From contig JAEINY010000009.1 in the NCBI GenBank assembly GCA_016342595.1, positions 1 to 51,882 of the forward strand: 51,882 nucleotides of DNA, given 5' to 3'. Under the pieces are notes generated by a model, which saw nothing but the letters and a program-made list of their open reading frames with translations, ran no database searches and had not been told where the DNA came from. The position numbers were made by a program, and so were the translations under genes. The stretch's first letter is position 1, and each line of letters opens with the position of its first letter. This document shows positions 41,293 through 50,510 of the stretch, one piece after another. This DNA comes from Marinilabiliaceae bacterium (lineage in GTDB: Bacteria > Bacteroidota > Bacteroidia > Bacteroidales > Marinilabiliaceae).

Positions 41293-44200
41293 ATGTCACG
41301 TTTCAGAATCGTGTGGTTGACGTTGCTGTGTTTCCTGTATAGTGGAAATTTAGCGGCTGAAACAACCAGTAATAGCTTTAAGATGTTATTGGCTATATTG
41401 CCTGAACTGGATACTGATAATGATAGCCTTCCGGATCAAAATTTTATTCAGCTTGATTCGAAAGGGCGTATTGTGCGGTTAAAGTTGCGTAATAGTTTGA
41501 AAAGGAATAAGCTGGATGCTGATTTATCATTCCTAACTTCTTTGCAACAGATTAACCTGGCCAATAACCAGCTCGATACCTGTCGTCTGATATTTGCTAA
41601 AAATGGTCCTTTAAAAGTGATTAATATTAGCGAAAATGAACTGCTGCAGCTTGATATTAATTTTGAACAACTACCTTTTTTGAGAGAAGTTGAATTAGCA
41701 GGAAACAGGTTATCGAATTCGAATTTTGTTTTTGCCAGTAATAATCAAATAAAACGGATTAACCTGCTAAAGAATAATCTCAAGACTGTTGATTTTGATT
41801 TAGATAATCTTACAAATCTTGAGGTGTTGCTCCTCGGGTATAATCAAATTGAAGTATTTGATCCTGTTAATACAACAGTTTCAAAACTCCATACATTGTT
41901 CCTCGACCACAATAAAATAGATACATTTGTAGTGAATTTGTCAGTTTTCCCCAAACTGCGAGAACTCAATCTATCCGATAATCAAATGTATTGTTTTGAG
42001 CCTGATTTATCAGGATGTGAACAATTGGAACGGCTGGCTTTAAATTATAATCGGCTCACTGAATTTGATCTGGATCTTTCAAAATGCACACGAATAACAG
42101 GATTATACATATCATCCAATCAATTAACTCAGTTTAATCCAAATTTAAGAGGATGTCAGAACTTGCGTATTGTTGATTTATCATTTAATAAGTTGGAGGA
42201 GATAAACGGTTCATTCAATCACAATCCAGGCATTGAGCGACTATTGTTTAATTCCAACCGCATATCAAAGCTCAATCTCAAGTTATCGAAGGCTTGTCAC
42301 CTAAGGGAGCTGGATTTATGGGGAAATCACTTACATCGTTTTGAGGTAGATTTGTCAAACTGTATTGATTTGGAAATACTCAACTTATCAAATAATCTAC
42401 TGGAGTCCTTTACGCCTAATCTCAATGCCAATCGCAAACTACAACGCTTATTTTTGGGAAATAACAAACTGACCTCCTTTAATCAGCAATTCAAACATCA
42501 TAAGGATCTCGAAACGTTAGTATTATCCAATAACTTTCTGAAGGAATTCAATACTTCCATTGAGAGGTGTGAAAATCTTACTGAATTAGACTTGTCCAAT
42601 AATTTGTTGACTGGGTTTGATCATGATTTTTCTGCATGTCCCGATTTGGAGAAACTGAATATCAGCCGTAATAAGATTGAAAATTGTCAGATTGAATTTA
42701 AACGAAACTGGGAATTGAAAGAATTGAAGGTCAATAATAATTTGTTGAGTCAGTTTCATGCTAAGTTATTTCACTGCCCTAGTCTGGAAGTTATTGATGT
42801 ATCCAATAATCTATTGGCTGAATTCGACGTTGACTTGTTAAATCAGCATTTACTTCAATATCTGGCGCTTAACAATAATCAATTACATAATATCAATATC
42901 AAGCTTTTTAATTGTCGCAATTTAAAATATCTGGATGTTTCCAATAATGGACTGGATAAATTTATGGTGGATTTACGAGCTAATGATAAGCTTGAGCATT
43001 TAGATGTTAGTAACAATGAGTTGAAAACATTTAGTGACTTAAAAATAAATGGTTGGAATTTAAAAGCATTAGATCTTGGATTTAATCACTTATCCGATTT
43101 AGAAGTGAATTTTTACCTGTTTCCTTCGTTGCGGGTCTTAAATCTAAGAGGAAACCATATCTCCCGTTTTAACTATAATTTGATAAACAATGAGCAACTG
43201 GTTTTTCTCGATTTGGGGGAGAATCGGCTAAACTCCATTGAAAGTAAGCTGAATGCCTGCCCCCGGTTGAGATATCTAAAGTTAGATAAAAATGAGTTTA
43301 AGCAGTTTTCTTTAAATTTGGATAGCTGTAAATTTTTAAAACATCTGGATCTAAGTCACAATATGATCTCCTTTGTCTCGACTCCCATCGGGCAGATGAA
43401 AAACCTAGAAGTACTTGATTTATCACACAATCGATTATTTTCTATCTCCTTCTCATTTGAAAAGATGTTTGATTTGAAGCTGTTGGATATCAGTCATAAC
43501 GAGCTCAGATATTTTGACAATGAGTTAACCATGTGCTACTCCCTGGAAGAAGTTAATTTGAGTAACAATCATTTGGTGCAATTGGATATCGAATTTGATA
43601 GTTTTTTTAATTTGGAATCATTCGATATATCCAGGAATGATCTCTTTTTCTTTGTGGCTGATTTTTCCAATAGCGGTAATTTGAAGAAACTGAATTTTTC
43701 AGATAATAATATTGCCTTACTAAAAGTGGATTTGAAAGAGTGTTGGTTTTTTAATGAACTGGATGCATCCAATAACCTTATTGAGCAAGTGTATCTTGAT
43801 TTGAAAGGGTGTTCTCTTTTGAATGCCTTAAATTTAAGTCATAATAAAATCAAAGAATTAGACTTGAATTTATCCTGGAGTACAAATTTATCGTCTCTTC
43901 AGTTGAATCATAATTTGATAAATAAAGCCAATTTGATTCTAGCTGAAAAAGCTCAGCTGGACACCCTCTTAATCGACAACAACTGTTTAACACCAGACTA
44001 TTTATTGCGCATTAATGATGCCTACGGTAAAAATGCCACTACCTTTACTTATACTAACCAAACCTCTCATGGCTTATTGAAGTGGTCCAAAGTGAACGCG
44101 CATCAGTTCGTTTACTCTTTGGTGGCTCGAATTGATAGTTTGCATCATAATTGGTATATGAATGGTCAGTTAAAAAAGTCAGGTCTTGCCAATCAATATG

Positions 44201-45198
44201 TGGCCGGTAAGTCAGACGTTGGCTTATTGGAGTGTGTGATTAGTCACCCTGAATTACCGGGACTGGAATACACTTATGAGGCCTATTTAAATGTGAAAGT
44301 ACCCAAAGAGCAGGTAGAGGCCCTGAGTCAATTGTATTATGAGATGCAAGGTGATAAATGGTATAATAACGCCGGGTGGGAGCAGATCAGGCGCGGGAAA
44401 CGAATACCTAATTATTTCAGTGGTTTGAAGGGTGTTCAATTTGATGTTTCGGGCAACGTTACACAAATTGATTTGTCCAATAATCATTTGAGAGGATATG
44501 TTCCCGAGTCGTTTAATCGATTTATGGAATTAAGTGTTTTGAATATCGCTCATAATAATGTGGCTGGTTTTCACGCGGATCAGCCCTTTGGATCAAAGAT
44601 TGAAAAGATCGATTTGTCCCATAATGTATTGAAGGATTTCAATATTTCATTAGCTAATCTGGATGGATTAAAGCATTTAAACGTGGGGTATAATTTAATT
44701 TCTTCCTTCAAACCAGATTTGATAGAGGATTCTAAATTAGAGTCCATAGTGATAAGTCATAATCGATTAGATTCAATTGTATTTAGTAATAAACTGGCTT
44801 GTCTTAAGAAGTTGCATGTTGATAGTAATCGAATTCATTACATAGATATTGATTTCTCTCATTGTAATAGTATTGATACCATTGATTTATCCGGAAACAG
44901 ACTCAAATTTGAGAATTTAACCCCGTTATTGTATAAATTACCTAAGAAAGTAGGCAAGCTGATCACCGGCGATCAGAATGTATGGTATAGTCTGGAATAC
45001 GATCAAGGGCTGAATGCCATATATATTGGCGATGTGATTGAAAAAACCTGTAATATAGAGTGGTTTAAGGCGGGCGAAAAGCAAGATATTAAGAAACATT
45101 ACATCACACTGAAAAAAGATTATTACCGCGATTATAATGCCATTATTACCAATCCGTTTTTTCCGGGTACCACTTTAAAGGCCATGTGGGATAGATGA
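41293..45198 (+). CDS. Giant secreted leucine-rich-repeat protein, 1301 residues
   Basis: After a signal peptide (MSRFRIVWLTLLCFLYSGNL) and a short acidic cap with EFDTDNDSLPD-like sequence, about 35 consecutive repeats of 23 residues run to about residue 880. Typical units read LEILNLSNNLLESFTPNLNA and LRELDLWGNHLHRFEVDLSN, pattern L--L-LS-N-L--F--dL--C--. The repeat register is regular throughout. A break of about 160 residues (Ig-like, GDKWYNNAGWEQIRRG with the LRR N-cap seen in plant-type LRR proteins) is followed by about 8 further repeats and a short C-terminal beta domain. No type IX sorting domain or membrane anchor is visible. The role may be binding to a protein or surface. Glycerate kinase lies 38 bases downstream. 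Confidence 0.88.
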   Translation: MSRFRIVWLTLLCFLYSGNLAAETTSNSFKMLLAILPELDTDNDSLPDQNFIQLDSKGRIVRLKLRNSLKRNKLDADLSFLTSLQQINLANNQLDTCRLIFAKNGPLKVINISENELLQLDINFEQLPFLREVELAGNRLSNSNFVFASNNQIKRINLLKNNLKTVDFDLDNLTNLEVLLLGYNQIEVFDPVNTTVSKLHTLFLDHNKIDTFVVNLSVFPKLRELNLSDNQMYCFEPDLSGCEQLERLALNYNRLTEFDLDLSKCTRITGLYISSNQLTQFNPNLRGCQNLRIVDLSFNKLEEINGSFNHNPGIERLLFNSNRISKLNLKLSKACHLRELDLWGNHLHRFEVDLSNCIDLEILNLSNNLLESFTPNLNANRKLQRLFLGNNKLTSFNQQFKHHKDLETLVLSNNFLKEFNTSIERCENLTELDLSNNLLTGFDHDFSACPDLEKLNISRNKIENCQIEFKRNWELKELKVNNNLLSQFHAKLFHCPSLEVIDVSNNLLAEFDVDLLNQHLLQYLALNNNQLHNINIKLFNCRNLKYLDVSNNGLDKFMVDLRANDKLEHLDVSNNELKTFSDLKINGWNLKALDLGFNHLSDLEVNFYLFPSLRVLNLRGNHISRFNYNLINNEQLVFLDLGENRLNSIESKLNACPRLRYLKLDKNEFKQFSLNLDSCKFLKHLDLSHNMISFVSTPIGQMKNLEVLDLSHNRLFSISFSFEKMFDLKLLDISHNELRYFDNELTMCYSLEEVNLSNNHLVQLDIEFDSFFNLESFDISRNDLFFFVADFSNSGNLKKLNFSDNNIALLKVDLKECWFFNELDASNNLIEQVYLDLKGCSLLNALNLSHNKIKELDLNLSWSTNLSSLQLNHNLINKANLILAEKAQLDTLLIDNNCLTPDYLLRINDAYGKNATTFTYTNQTSHGLLKWSKVNAHQFVYSLVARIDSLHHNWYMNGQLKKSGLANQYVAGKSDVGLLECVISHPELPGLEYTYEAYLNVKVPKEQVEALSQLYYEMQGDKWYNNAGWEQIRRGKRIPNYFSGLKGVQFDVSGNVTQIDLSNNHLRGYVPESFNRFMELSVLNIAHNNVAGFHADQPFGSKIEKIDLSHNVLKDFNISLANLDGLKHLNVGYNLISSFKPDLIEDSKLESIVISHNRLDSIVFSNKLACLKKLHVDSNRIHYIDIDFSHCNSIDTIDLSGNRLKFENLTPLLYKLPKKVGKLITGDQNVWYSLEYDQGLNAIYIGDVIEKTCNIEWFKAGEKQDIKKHYITLKKDYYRDYNAIITNPFFPGTTLKAMWDR

Positions 45199-45236
45199 TT
45201 TCTGTATCAACTTTCCAAGAATTATAATCGTCTCAT

Positions 45237-46349
45237 ATGAAAGTGTTCATTTGTCCCGATTCGTTTAAAGGTACTTTCACTTCGGCTCAGGTTGTCCAAT
45301 ATATTTATAAAGAATTAAGTAAAAGTGAAGGATTGGAGTGCCGAACATCGCTTTTGGCTGATGGGGGAGAAGGCTCATTGGAATTACTCACAAAACTTCC
45401 CGAAATTAGAAAAGTACCTCTTGAAGTACATGATCCCTTGGGACGACTTATGGGGTGTGAATACTTAATAAAAAGAGAGGTGGCTTTCATTGAATTAGCG
45501 GCAGCCAGTGGATTAACACATCTAAAGTTTGATCAACTCGATCCTTTCCGTACCAGCACCTTGGGAACAGGCGAACTCATAAAGGATACCCTTCTGAAGG
45601 GATGCAAAGAAATTAATTTGTTTCTGGGCGGGAGTGCCACTGTGGACGGAGGTGCAGGAATTGTGGAAGCCTTAAGTCCCTTCAGGAGACAAACCAGCCC
45701 TCATGTGGGAATGAATCCCTTGATGCTAACTGAATTGATTACGATCGACCACTTAAAGGATTTATTGAGATCTGTAAAGATTAATTTAGTAACGGATGTG
45801 TCAAATTGTATTTTGGGACCAGACGGCGCTGTAGCAGTCTTTGGGCCCCAAAAAGGAGCGTCAGAGGATCAACTGGTTCAGTTGGAAGCGGCGATGGATA
45901 GATGGGTGAATTACCTTCAACTATCATGTGGAAAACCATTGAATAATATAGATGGATTGGGTGCTGCCGGGGGTGCCGGATTACCCTTATATGCATTTGC
46001 GGATTGTGAAGTGATGAATGGCTTTGCCTATTTCAATCAATTATTGGATTATGAATCACTGATTAGGTGGGCTGATGTGGTCATCACCGGCGAAGGTTGT
46101 ATTGATCACCAAACCATGATGGGGAAAGGGCCTGGTGAAATTGCACGAATGGCTAAAAGCGCCGGGAAATACGTTATTGGTATAGGTGGGATAGTGAAGC
46201 AGCTCCCTGAGGGCTTTGATAAAGTTTTTAGCACGGCTGATCAAGCCTTATCTGAGCGACAATTAAAGACAGGAGCCGAAAGTCGACTTATTAAGACTTT
46301 GCAGGATCTCAGGCAATTTCTACTCGGACTATCTATGAATTTCAGATGA
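45237..46349 (+). CDS. Glycerate kinase, class II (GarK/GlxK type)
   Basis: A 370-residue kinase. The start MKVFICPDSFKGTFTSAQVV and LLADGGEGSLELLTKL are the substrate/phosphate-binding blocks. FLGGSATVDGGAGIVEAL is the signature glycine-rich segment, and GAAGGAGLPLYAF and DVVITGEGCIDHQTMMGKGP complete the family pattern. It phosphorylates D-glycerate with ATP, giving 2-phosphoglycerate in this family. It is cytoplasmic and ends in a 21-base overlap with the convergent transporter gene, so no terminator separates them. It lies 38 bases after the LRR gene and could share its transcript, though the functions seem unrelated. Confidence 0.93.
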   Translation: MKVFICPDSFKGTFTSAQVVQYIYKELSKSEGLECRTSLLADGGEGSLELLTKLPEIRKVPLEVHDPLGRLMGCEYLIKREVAFIELAAASGLTHLKFDQLDPFRTSTLGTGELIKDTLLKGCKEINLFLGGSATVDGGAGIVEALSPFRRQTSPHVGMNPLMLTELITIDHLKDLLRSVKINLVTDVSNCILGPDGAVAVFGPQKGASEDQLVQLEAAMDRWVNYLQLSCGKPLNNIDGLGAAGGAGLPLYAFADCEVMNGFAYFNQLLDYESLIRWADVVITGEGCIDHQTMMGKGPGEIARMAKSAGKYVIGIGGIVKQLPEGFDKVFSTADQALSERQLKTGAESRLIKTLQDLRQFLLGLSMNFR

Positions 46350-47222
46350 TTTCTTGCCGGCACGCAACAAAACAGGATGTAAGAATACAGCTGCCAGGAT
46401 GATGATCGTACCCAGGTAAAAACCCCCTGACATAAATTCAGATTGGCCAAAGATAGCCCAGGCCAACAAGATGCCGTAGACAGGTTCCATATTAATGGCT
46501 AACACAACTGTATAGGCCGATAATACTTTCATCACATCTACTGCTACCACAAAGGCATAGGCCGTGCAGACAACGCCTAAAATGACGATGAATAGAACAT
46601 CTGTTTTTGTAGGTACCATTAATCCCAGGTTGAATGTTCCGGAGAAAGTCAGGAAGAGTGTAATGCCCAGAAAACCACTCAGCATCTCAAAGAAACTAAT
46701 GGTCACCGGATGGTGATCTTCGATGAAGAATTTATTGAGTACGGTGAATAATCCAGCCAAAAAGGCAGATACTAACGCAGTAATGATCCCCATCCAGAAA
46801 TCCAATTCAAATTGAAAGATCAGGTATAATCCACTAATAATTAAAAGGCCGATGAAGACTTCCAGCCATTTAATTTTCTTACGAAAAAAGATGGGTTCCA
46901 AAAAACTTGTGAATAGCGTAGTGGAAGCCATGCAGCCCAGCGTAACAGAAACATTAGAGATTTTTACAGCATGGAAAAACGTAATCCAATGGAAGGCTAC
47001 TACAAAACCAACGCCCATCATTTTAACAATGGGTTTGTATCCGATGTTGAGGGGAATTTTCTTGAAATGGATGAAGCCCCCTAACACAACAAAGGCGATG
47101 AACATGCGATACCAAACCATTTCGGGAGCAGGTAAAGTGATGAGTTTACCCAGAATGGCTGTAAATCCATACAGCAAAACAACAAAATGGAGCTTAAAAT
47201 GGTTTTTTAATAGGGTGTTCAT
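46329..47222 (-). CDS. EamA/DMT-family transporter
   Basis: A 297-residue membrane protein with ten predicted helices in two EamA halves (FKLHFVVLLYGFTAILGKLI and VSAFLAGLFTVLNKFFIEDH mark their starts). PEMVWYRMFIAFVVLGGFI and the glycine/proline-rich ends of helices 4 and 9 (LAINMEPVYGILLAWAIFGQ) are usual for the family, which exports or imports small metabolites such as amino acids, nucleosides or sugars. The substrate cannot be told. It converges with and overlaps the end of the glycerate kinase gene by 21 bases. Monocistronic. Confidence 0.9.
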   Translation of the reverse strand: MNTLLKNHFKLHFVVLLYGFTAILGKLITLPAPEMVWYRMFIAFVVLGGFIHFKKIPLNIGYKPIVKMMGVGFVVAFHWITFFHAVKISNVSVTLGCMASTTLFTSFLEPIFFRKKIKWLEVFIGLLIISGLYLIFQFELDFWMGIITALVSAFLAGLFTVLNKFFIEDHHPVTISFFEMLSGFLGITLFLTFSGTFNLGLMVPTKTDVLFIVILGVVCTAYAFVVAVDVMKVLSAYTVVLAINMEPVYGILLAWAIFGQSEFMSGGFYLGTIIILAAVFLHPVLLRAGKKSSEIHR

Positions 47223-47347
47223 AAAATGGTATGGATTAGGAACCTATTTTCTTTCATGTAATATTGGCATGCAAAAATAGAAATAGTTCGCCAAATTGAT
47301 ACTAATTTTGTACCATTCAATAGGAACTAATTTTAACTAAATAAACT

Positions 47348-48160
47348 ATGCAAAAGCGTATGAAAAAGTGGTTGTTGGGAGCCAGCACAATATTGTGTCT
47401 GGTAGCTGCGATATCCTGTTCGACGGTGCCCATTACAGGACGTAAGCAGATAAACCTTGTTTCCGATTCAGAAATGATGGCGATGAGTTTTACTAACTAT
47501 GATCAATTCCTGAAGGAGAATAAACTGTCGACTAACAAGGAGCAAACAGAAATGGTGAAACGCTGCGGGGAGAAAATTGCCAAAGCAGTGGAGACATTCA
47601 TGGCTGAGAAAGGGTGGTCGGATCAGATCAGTGGTTTTGAATGGGAATTTAACCTGGTGGACGATGAAACACCTAATGCCTGGTGTATGCCTGGCGGTAA
47701 AGTGGTTTTTTACACCGGTATTTTGTCTTTAACTCAGGATGAAGAGGGTTTGGCAGTTGTGATGGGTCACGAAATTGCTCACGCCATTGCCAAGCACGGT
47801 AATGAGCGTATGAGTCAGCAAATGGCCGTTCAGGGCTTAGGTACTGCATTAGCTGTTGCCATTGATGAGAAACCAGAAGAAACCAAAGCTATTTATATGA
47901 CTGCATTTGGGCTCGGCTCGCAGGTTGGTGTGATGTTACCATACAGTAGAATGCATGAGACGGAGGCCGATAAGATGGGCCTGATCTTCATGGCCCTGGC
48001 CGGATATAATCCGGAAGCCTCCATTCCTTTCTGGACGCGCATGTCGCAAATGGGCGGTCAAAAACCACCGGAGTTCTTAAGTACGCACCCCGCCGATCAG
48101 ACTCGTATCAATGATTTGAAAGCCTACATGCCGGAGGCATTGAAGTATTATAAGAAGTAA
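47348..48160 (+). CDS. M48-family periplasmic metalloprotease, lipoprotein
   Basis: A 270-residue protein with a lipoprotein signal (VAAISC, lipidated C24). The active site is H141-E142-x2-H145 in VVMGHEIAHAIAKHGNERMS, and the third zinc ligand is the glutamate in HETEADKMG. WCMPGGKVVFYTGIL and TPNA upstream belong to the family. Such small M48 lipoproteins (LoiP-like) do outer-membrane quality control. No TPR repeats as in BepA are present. ATG 47348 or 47360 could be the start. A rho-independent terminator follows at 48182. Confidence 0.92.
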   Translation: MQKRMKKWLLGASTILCLVAAISCSTVPITGRKQINLVSDSEMMAMSFTNYDQFLKENKLSTNKEQTEMVKRCGEKIAKAVETFMAEKGWSDQISGFEWEFNLVDDETPNAWCMPGGKVVFYTGILSLTQDEEGLAVVMGHEIAHAIAKHGNERMSQQMAVQGLGTALAVAIDEKPEETKAIYMTAFGLGSQVGVMLPYSRMHETEADKMGLIFMALAGYNPEASIPFWTRMSQMGGQKPPEFLSTHPADQTRINDLKAYMPEALKYYKK

Positions 48161-48181
48161 ACAATACTACCTATTAAAGGT

Positions 48182-48212
48182 AAAGGTCGTCTCATTTGGG
48201 GCGACCTTTTTT
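48182..48212 (+). terminator. Rho-independent terminator of the M48 gene
   Basis: AAAGGTCGTCTC (48182-48193) pairs with GGGGCGACCTTT (48198-48209) with G-T pairs and an ATTT loop, then T-run. Confidence 0.88.
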
Positions 48213-48383
48213 GTTTTTAAGTGGCAGGAACAAGATTTGTCAGTTTTGCTTACTCATAAAAAAGAGCGACTCACTCAATATTCAATTCAATCTACTCAAA
48301 TAATTATTTATCCTCTTTTTTTCATGGTAGTTTAGAATAGCAATAAGTTACATCTAATTATTAATCTTTTAAAGAACAATATT

Positions 48384-49076
48384 ATGACTACAGTATTACA
48401 AGAAAAGAAAGAGCAAATGAAATTAGAAAAGCTCAACAATCCTAATGCACTTTTCGCAAATAAGGATCAACTCTGGCATACAAATATTGATGATATTGAA
48501 ATTGTCGGGAATGCGAGTTTTAAAATATATTTGGAGCGACCAGAAACCGGAAATGCACTTGGCGGATATATATATCTGTATGAGGATTCACTTGATGGAA
48601 AGCAAATCTTAAGAAAATATTGGGGAGGTCAGACTTCCGGATGGTCGGAAAAAATTGATGCCGGGGTTGAAATTAGAAGAGGTAGATATGTAGTAGCATA
48701 TGGTCCAACCTATACAGTAGATGTTGATGTGCCTGCCACAACAGTTACTCTTATTAATGGTAATGCATTTGATTTTCAGGGATCAGTAAATTCCCCTATA
48801 TCAAATTCTTTAAAGCGCGTGGAGACATATTACCAATTTGCCAGAACGTGTTTGGGCTTTAATAGATATAACGTTGGTATAGTCTTAGCAGAAGGAGGGA
48901 AATTTGGAGAAGGTTCGGTGATTCAGCATATAAGTATAGATATTGATGGACCAAATTCAGGAGTAAGAAGCTTTAATAACTTAAATCTTAAATCAGGCCA
49001 GACCTATAATGTTTGGATTTGGATGTGGAATATGAATCGTCCTATCGCCGGATATAGTTTTACTTTACCCAAATAA
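48384..49076 (+). CDS. Unrecognised beta-rich protein without signal peptide, 230 residues
   Basis: I do not recognise this protein. It starts with a charged helix (MTTVLQEKKEQMKLEKLNNP) and then appears to be all beta: ASFKIYLERPETGNALGGYI, YLYEDSLDGKQILRKYWGGQ, VEIRRGRYVVAYGPTYTVDV, SVIQHISIDIDGPNSGVRSF and the end QTYNVWIWMWNMNRPIAGYS. It is rich in Gly, Asn, Tyr and Trp. There is no signal peptide, lipobox or type IX domain, so it is cytoplasmic or leaves by an unconventional route. The C-terminal half has aromatic strands that could be lectin-like or part of a pore-forming fold. No toxin motif is visible. It is a one-gene unit with a terminator at 49148. Confidence 0.7.
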   Translation: MTTVLQEKKEQMKLEKLNNPNALFANKDQLWHTNIDDIEIVGNASFKIYLERPETGNALGGYIYLYEDSLDGKQILRKYWGGQTSGWSEKIDAGVEIRRGRYVVAYGPTYTVDVDVPATTVTLINGNAFDFQGSVNSPISNSLKRVETYYQFARTCLGFNRYNVGIVLAEGGKFGEGSVIQHISIDIDGPNSGVRSFNNLNLKSGQTYNVWIWMWNMNRPIAGYSFTLPK

Positions 49077-49147
49077 ATAGAGTGCCATTAGTGTTGGTTT
49101 TGTAATAATACTGATGGAATAACATTCTTAGGATAAAAAAATGACAG

Positions 49148-49180
49148 AACCTAAAGCCTATTTTAACAAGCTTTAGGTTT
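49148..49180 (+). terminator. Terminator after the beta-rich protein
   Basis: AACCTAAAGC (49148-49157) and GCTTTAGGTT (49170-49179) form a perfect 10-bp stem around 12 bases, then TTG-T-rich sequence. It lies 71 bases past the stop. Confidence 0.7.
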
Positions 49181-49414
49181 TGTTGTGATGGCTTCCCAAA
49201 AAACTATTATCTTCAATTAACCTTTTATCATTCCCTGCTCCCGCAAGAATAACTATAAAATCAGCTGCTACTGCGCGATTTATTGCGTTGAGTAATTAAA
49301 ATAAAATAGCAAAACCTGTTGCCATTATGGTTACCGGGCTTTTAGTTTTTATAGCCACCAACTCTCCCGAAAGCTTTCGGTATCACCCGTCAGCAGCCTA
49401 ACCTTCCCAAAACA

Positions 49415-49558
49415 CGAAACCTGTCCGAAGCGCTGAAACAAGGCCATGACCTGTGTGTGATACAGGGTTTTGCTGGTCATAAATACCCAAGTGCTACCGA
49501 GAAGTACCGGCAGAATGGAATTGAGGAGTTACAGGCGGGGATAGAGATAGAGAAGTAA
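49415..49558 (+). pseudogene. C-terminal remnant of a tyrosine recombinase/integrase
   Basis: One frame ending at TAA 49556 reads TRNLSEALKQGHDLCVIQGF then AGHKYPSATEKYRQNGIEEL and QAGIEIEK. GH-yps-TekY is the last catalytic block of tyrosine recombinases (the H and nucleophilic Tyr positions), and NL-EqGhDl--iQgf-G is the segment before it. The upstream half, including the catalytic arginines, is missing. From 49181 to 49414 I see nothing but a CCGAAAGCTTTCGG palindrome near 49369. It marks the area as a past insertion site of mobile DNA, beside an intact toxin-antitoxin pair. Confidence 0.6.
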
Positions 49559-49605
49559 CATCCACTTAAATGAAATGATAGGAAGGAAATAAACCTTAAA
49601 TTTAG

Positions 49606-49627
49606 TATATTTGTACCAAGTTGGTAC
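49606..49627. promoter_or_regulatory. Promoter and operator of the Phd/YoeB-type toxin-antitoxin operon
   Basis: TATATTTG (49606-49613) is a -7 box. It overlaps GTACCAA-G-TTGGTAC (49613-49627), a perfect 15-bp palindrome at the expected transcription start, 18 bases before the antitoxin start codon. Repression by the antitoxin or toxin-antitoxin complex at this site is very likely. Confidence 0.65.
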
Positions 49628-49645
49628 GCACTAAAACGAAATATC

Positions 49646-49897
49646 ATGTTAGTAATAAGCAGCAGAGAGTTTAGGCAAAATCAAAAATTATACTTTGAAC
49701 GAGCAGACAAAGGTGAACAAATAATCGTTCAACGGGGGAAAGACAAAGCTTATGCATTAACTCCTATAAGTGAAGAAGATGTTTATTTTAATGCTGAAAT
49801 GGTTGAACGAATTAAACAAAGCATTAAGCAAGTTGAAGAAGGAAAAGTAAAAAGAGTTACAACTCCTGAAGGAATAAGTGATTTATTAGGATTATGA
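49646..49897 (+). CDS. Phd/YefM-family antitoxin
   Basis: An 83-residue antitoxin. The N-terminal half has the Phd/YefM dimer and DNA-binding pattern (LVISSREFRQNQKLYFERAD, KGEQIIVQRGKDKAYALTPI). The C-terminal half (VERIKQSIKQVEEGKVKRVT) is the helix that wraps the toxin, ending in SDLLGL. It represses its own promoter at the palindrome just upstream and neutralises the YoeB-like toxin encoded with a 4-base overlap. Both genes are intact, in contrast to the HigBA pair at 3.1-3.8 kb. Confidence 0.92.
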   Translation: MLVISSREFRQNQKLYFERADKGEQIIVQRGKDKAYALTPISEEDVYFNAEMVERIKQSIKQVEEGKVKRVTTPEGISDLLGL

Positions 49898-50172
49898 GCT
49901 ATGCTTTAGAGTTCTCAGAAACGGCCTTGTCCGATATAGAAAAACACAAGAAATCCGGAGATAAAGCTGTTTTAAAGAAAATAGAAAAATTGCTTAACGA
50001 GGTGATGAAACATCCAACTACCGGAACTGGTCAACCTGAACAATTAAAATACAATCTTACCGGATTATATTCTCGCAGAATTAATCAAAAGCACAGATTA
50101 GTTTATTCCATAAATGAAGGAGTTGTAACGGTTCATGTTTTGAGTGGCTGGGCTCATTATGGAGATAAATAA
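49894..50172 (+). CDS. YoeB/Txe-family toxin, ribosome-dependent mRNA endonuclease
   Basis: A 92-residue toxin with the RelE/YoeB fold. The stretch GTGQPEQLKYNLTGLYSRRI followed by NQKHRLVYSIN and the C-terminal VHVLSGWAHYGDK matches YoeB, where the glutamate, arginine and histidine of the E-x-L-...-S-R-R-I-...-H-R-L-V-Y...-HY blocks form the active site. It is complete and overlaps the antitoxin stop by 4 bases. It cuts mRNA in the ribosomal A site when free of antitoxin. The pair lies beside an integrase remnant, as often seen in mobile or formerly mobile regions. Confidence 0.93.
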   Translation: MSYALEFSETALSDIEKHKKSGDKAVLKKIEKLLNEVMKHPTTGTGQPEQLKYNLTGLYSRRINQKHRLVYSINEGVVTVHVLSGWAHYGDK

Positions 50173-50510
50173 TCAGCTCTAATTGGATATTGAAAATCTA
50201 CTGAAATTCCTTTCATATTGACAGGAAAAGTTGAGATAATCTATAATAGAAGTATTTAAATGATAGAAAGGTAATAGGCTAACACTTTTAAATCACTGAT
50301 CCTAGGGTGTTTCCTTGGTAATCGCAAGCTAGAGGTTTGCATCCTCCGTTTTTATTAAAAAAGTCCTTACACTTAATAAGCATGGTATCAAACATCTTTC
50401 AAAAAACTTGAATGTGATACCAATAATATAACAAAATGATTGATAAAGCATTTTGCTTATTACTAGTGGTAAATGCCGATATGCAATCAAAGAGCTATGT
50501 TTTATCGCTC

